A stretch of DNA of 20,328 bases, taken from Gryganskiella cystojenkinii. Taxonomy: Eukaryota; Mortierellomycota; Mortierellomycetes; Mortierellales; Mortierellaceae. The notes under the pieces were generated by a model. That model worked only from the letters and a program-made list of their open reading frames with translations. It was not told the DNA's origin and made no database searches. The stretch is taken from NCBI GenBank assembly GCA_015852425.1, contig JAAAIG010000710.1:1-20328 (forward strand). The letters are read 5' to 3'. Position 1 is the stretch's first letter; every line of letters starts with the position of its first letter. Below, one piece after another: positions 18,258 to 20,328 of this stretch. Made by a program: the position numbers and the translations under genes.

Positions 18258-18280
18258 TTTTTTTTTTTTTTTTTTTTTTT
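18258..18280. repeat. Poly(T) homopolymer, 23 nt
   Basis: An uninterrupted run of 23 T sits in the middle of a divergent promoter region, where poly(dA:dT) tracts commonly disfavour nucleosomes. Confidence 0.9.
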
Positions 18281-18480
18281 GGGATTCCATCTCACTCTGC
18301 ACTTTTTTGTCAGTTCAAGTCGATTCCTTTTGTTCTATGACGAGACGATGCTTCTGGGAGCGAGACCTTACTACAGGCGCACCACCGTGTGTATGCAATT
18401 TGATAAGAGTTTTCCATCAAACCAAAAACTAAGAACATATGTGCGCCACCAAAACTGTTGTATTGACTGCGCCCAATGAG

Positions 18481-18536
18481 TGACTCAATTAAGTCATTCT
18501 AATATTCATTCAAGAAACTGTCAAACAAGTCATTCT
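18481..18536 (+). promoter_or_regulatory. TGACTCA site followed by duplicated AAGTCATTCT
   Basis: TGACTCA (18481-18487) matches the consensus of Gcn4/AP-1-type bZIP factors. AAGTCATTCT occurs exactly at 18491-18500 and 18527-18536, 36 bp apart. The cluster lies about 190-245 bp before the acetyltransferase start. The motif match is direct; binding is inference. Confidence 0.4.
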
Positions 18537-18724
18537 GCGACCGCTTTTTTGAAATCGGAGACGCCGCTCCGTGGACAAACCCTAATTCCCAATAATTCCC
18601 CCTTAAAAAGGACAACAACACGAAACTGACACTTCAATCTCTCTCTTCGGTCTTTTCCCTTCTTTTCTTTTCTTCTATCACTTTTACACTTGCACTCCTG
18701 AGACCAATTTCCGTATCCTCAGTC

Positions 18725-19378
18725 ATGATGGCCTCGCAGGAACAAGAGCATCAGACAACGACACATGTGATGGCTATGGGTCCCTATTGTGTCTCGACCC
18801 ATCCACCTCATTTCCTCTCTGCTGTCACTCTAGCCGATATCCCAGAGATGATTCGAGTCCTCAACATCAACAAGGACGTCTACAATGGCACCGCTTCCTT
18901 CCAGTTCCCGTACCTTCAATCCCACGCGGAGGCTCGTGTCAACCGAGCCCTTGGGTATCATGCCAAGGGGATTAATACCCATTGGGCGGTGAGGACCTCA
19001 CCCGACGGACCCTTGATTGGCTGGATCCACACCTATCTGGAACCAGACGTCAAGGATATCCATCCGAAAACAGGGCAACCGGTCAAGATCGCAGATATAG
19101 GATATTGGATGAGCCCCGAATATACAAGTAAAGGTTATGCTGGTAGATCTGCCAGGTTCCTTGTCCACGAAGTTCTTTTCAAGGAGTTTGATGTTGATAT
19201 CGTCCGTGCAGGTGCATACATCGAGAACAAGGCCAGTCGCAGGATCCTCGAGTCTGCAGGGATGCATTGCGAGGTTGAAGAGCGGACGGACTTTATTCCA
19301 AAGCTTCAGTGTAACAGACAGGTGTGCTCTTATGCAGTCCACAGGGATGACAGCACCAAGCATATCGTCTGCGTATAG
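18725..19378 (+). CDS. GNAT-family N-acetyltransferase (RimJ/RimL-like)
   Basis: Single exon, 217 aa, ATG 18725 to TAG 19376-19378. It transfers an acetyl group from acetyl-CoA to an amine; the acceptor is unknown (protein N-terminus, amino acid or small amine). The N-terminal 30 residues look disordered. From about 31, LSAVTLADIPEMIRVLN is the usual first strand and helix. IADIGYWMSPEYTSKGYAG (122-140) is the acetyl-CoA-binding motif A with the R/Q-x-x-G-x-A/G type loop. VRAGAYIENKASRRILESAGM (160-180) is the RimJ-like 'N..S...LEK.GF' motif. HWAVR and LIGWIH form the central sheet. A second ATG follows immediately at 18728, so the start could shift by one codon. Size and motif order fit PF13302 well. 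Confidence 0.88.
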   Translation: MMASQEQEHQTTTHVMAMGPYCVSTHPPHFLSAVTLADIPEMIRVLNINKDVYNGTASFQFPYLQSHAEARVNRALGYHAKGINTHWAVRTSPDGPLIGWIHTYLEPDVKDIHPKTGQPVKIADIGYWMSPEYTSKGYAGRSARFLVHEVLFKEFDVDIVRAGAYIENKASRRILESAGMHCEVEERTDFIPKLQCNRQVCSYAVHRDDSTKHIVCV

Positions 19379-20328
19379 CTAGCTCGACGACAGGGATACA
19401 GGGTCACAAATAGATGATAAAACATGGCTTCCTCCCTCTCCTACAAGAAAAGCCAGCAGCCTTTGTGGTTTGATTTGAATCAGTTCACTTCGCAGATATC
19501 ATCCGTCTTCTATCAAGTCTCAGGTGGTCCTGCGGACACCAGGCCATTAACCGACGTCCTCCATCCTAAAAACCATGCCTTCTCTCCTTTGTTCCATCAT
19601 ATGGAAATATTTCTGTCTGAGGCATGATTGCAGCACTCTCTCTCGTCGGCGGTGTTAGAGATCGTCATGTCATGTCCAGTACGAGCCGTGGTACCAGAAA
19701 AAGTCTGAGGTGTCACCACCACTACCACTGTGTTCTTCATCATGGGTGCTCCGCCGGACACGTTTGCTCACGGTGGTTATCCCAACAGATGTTTTCCGGT
19801 TGACGGTGATGTAGCTGAACTGAAAGGTGACTCGTCAGAGATCAAAACATTCACTGCAGCGTCAGACTTCTCGAGCTTCTGGTTGTGGAGACTGACCACT
19901 CTCTTGTGTGATTTGCTTTCGTTGATGTTGAGGTTCCTGATGGCAGTTGCCCGTGCGTCTTGTTGCTTCGTTTTTGTTTCTGTGTATCTCCAAAGGTGAT
20001 AGTTGTTTTCTGACGCGATTCTCCAGGGGTACAAACTTGGTCTCCACTGCTTGATGTATTTGAGTGCAGGCAACATCACTTGTATTTTTTTTATTTTGTG
20101 TGCCCGTAGACGGCAATATCCTTGCGGCCTGTGTACATGCTCCTTTGTTGCAGATGATACCAAGAATACCAAGATATTTACTGCTGCCTAAAAGGTCGGG
20201 TACGTCGATCGTATTTTCTCCCGTTGGGTTGCCAGGCCTCGCTTGCTGGATGGCTTTTTGATGTGCTGCTACTCAGATCGCACTTTCTCGCTCGGCCTTA
20301 GGCAAGTCCGGTTCCGTCGCCTTTTTTT
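19379..20328. other. Right-edge region, no intact gene; two coding-like fragments
   Basis: Only short, frame-interrupted open stretches are seen. An ATG-started 67-codon frame (19424-19627) has no recognisable domain. Two plus-strand fragments share motifs: PVDGD (19796-19810) with IKTFTAASDF (19841-19870), and PVDGN (20103-20117) with TKIFTAA (20162-20182). In the second copy the two parts are in different frames and a TAA follows. The pattern suggests decayed duplicates of one coding unit. A tentative resemblance to the N-terminal ubiquitin-like domain of Crinkler (CRN) proteins was noted for the first copy, with low confidence. A gene that continues beyond the right edge with unseen introns is possible. 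Confidence 0.35.

Larger units (their letters stand above)
17788..18724. promoter_or_regulatory. Divergent intergenic region between the protease and the acetyltransferase
   Basis: About 940 bp separates two outward-facing start codons, and no gene is supported in it. It contains a 23-T run (18258-18280), a Gcn4/AP-1-type TGACTCA, a repeated AAGTCATTCT, and a TTAAAAAGG TATA-like box at about 18603-18611, some 115 bp before the acetyltransferase ATG. The last 80 bp are strongly pyrimidine-rich, as in other leaders here. Confidence 0.5.

Overview
The window looks like nuclear DNA of an early-diverging filamentous fungus, most probably Mucoromycota of the Mortierella type. The reasons are short GT-AG introns of about 95-150 nt, pyrimidine-rich leaders, long A/T homopolymers between genes, and the gene repertoire. 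The taxonomic call is inference from general style, not from a marker gene. No rRNA, tRNA, CRISPR, insertion sequence or complete transposon was seen. All gene models were built by hand from reading frame, splice sites and family motifs.

Layout, left to right. (1) Positions 1-721: the 3' end of a plus-strand gene whose exon structure is unresolved. (2) 1283-7178, plus: an eight-exon, 1662-residue ABCC/MRP-type ABC transporter. A 19-bp direct repeat lies 97-145 bp upstream of its ATG. (3) 8088-10403, minus: a tandem pair of FAD-dependent monooxygenases. The first copy is intact (432 aa, four exons, one of them only 11 nt). The second is a truncated relic with a damaged FAD-binding motif. (4) 10582-12873, minus: a 763-aa disordered protein rich in Ser, Pro, Gln and His. 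(5) 13488-15511, plus, divergent from (4): a type II membrane glycosyltransferase-like protein with a C-terminal discoidin-like domain. (6) 15742-17787, minus, convergent with (5): a secreted subtilisin-family (S8, proteinase K-like) protease with an enlarged propeptide and an Asn/Gly/Asp-rich tail. (7) 18725-19378, plus: a GNAT acetyltransferase. (8) 19379-20328: no convincing intact gene, but two diverged copies of a short coding-like motif.

The genes do not form an obvious pathway. The ABCC transporter next to FAD monooxygenases could suit oxidation and export of small molecules, but adjacency is the only evidence. The glycosyltransferase, the protease and possibly the transporter act in the secretory or endomembrane system.

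The observations most worth a second look are the 11-nt microexon that supplies the GD-motif histidine of the monooxygenase, the decaying tandem monooxygenase copy, a possible in-frame 84-nt intron in the second nucleotide-binding domain of the transporter, the glycosyltransferase-discoidin architecture, an alternating-histidine strip in the disordered protein, and the repeated motif at the right edge. None is proven to be a new system.
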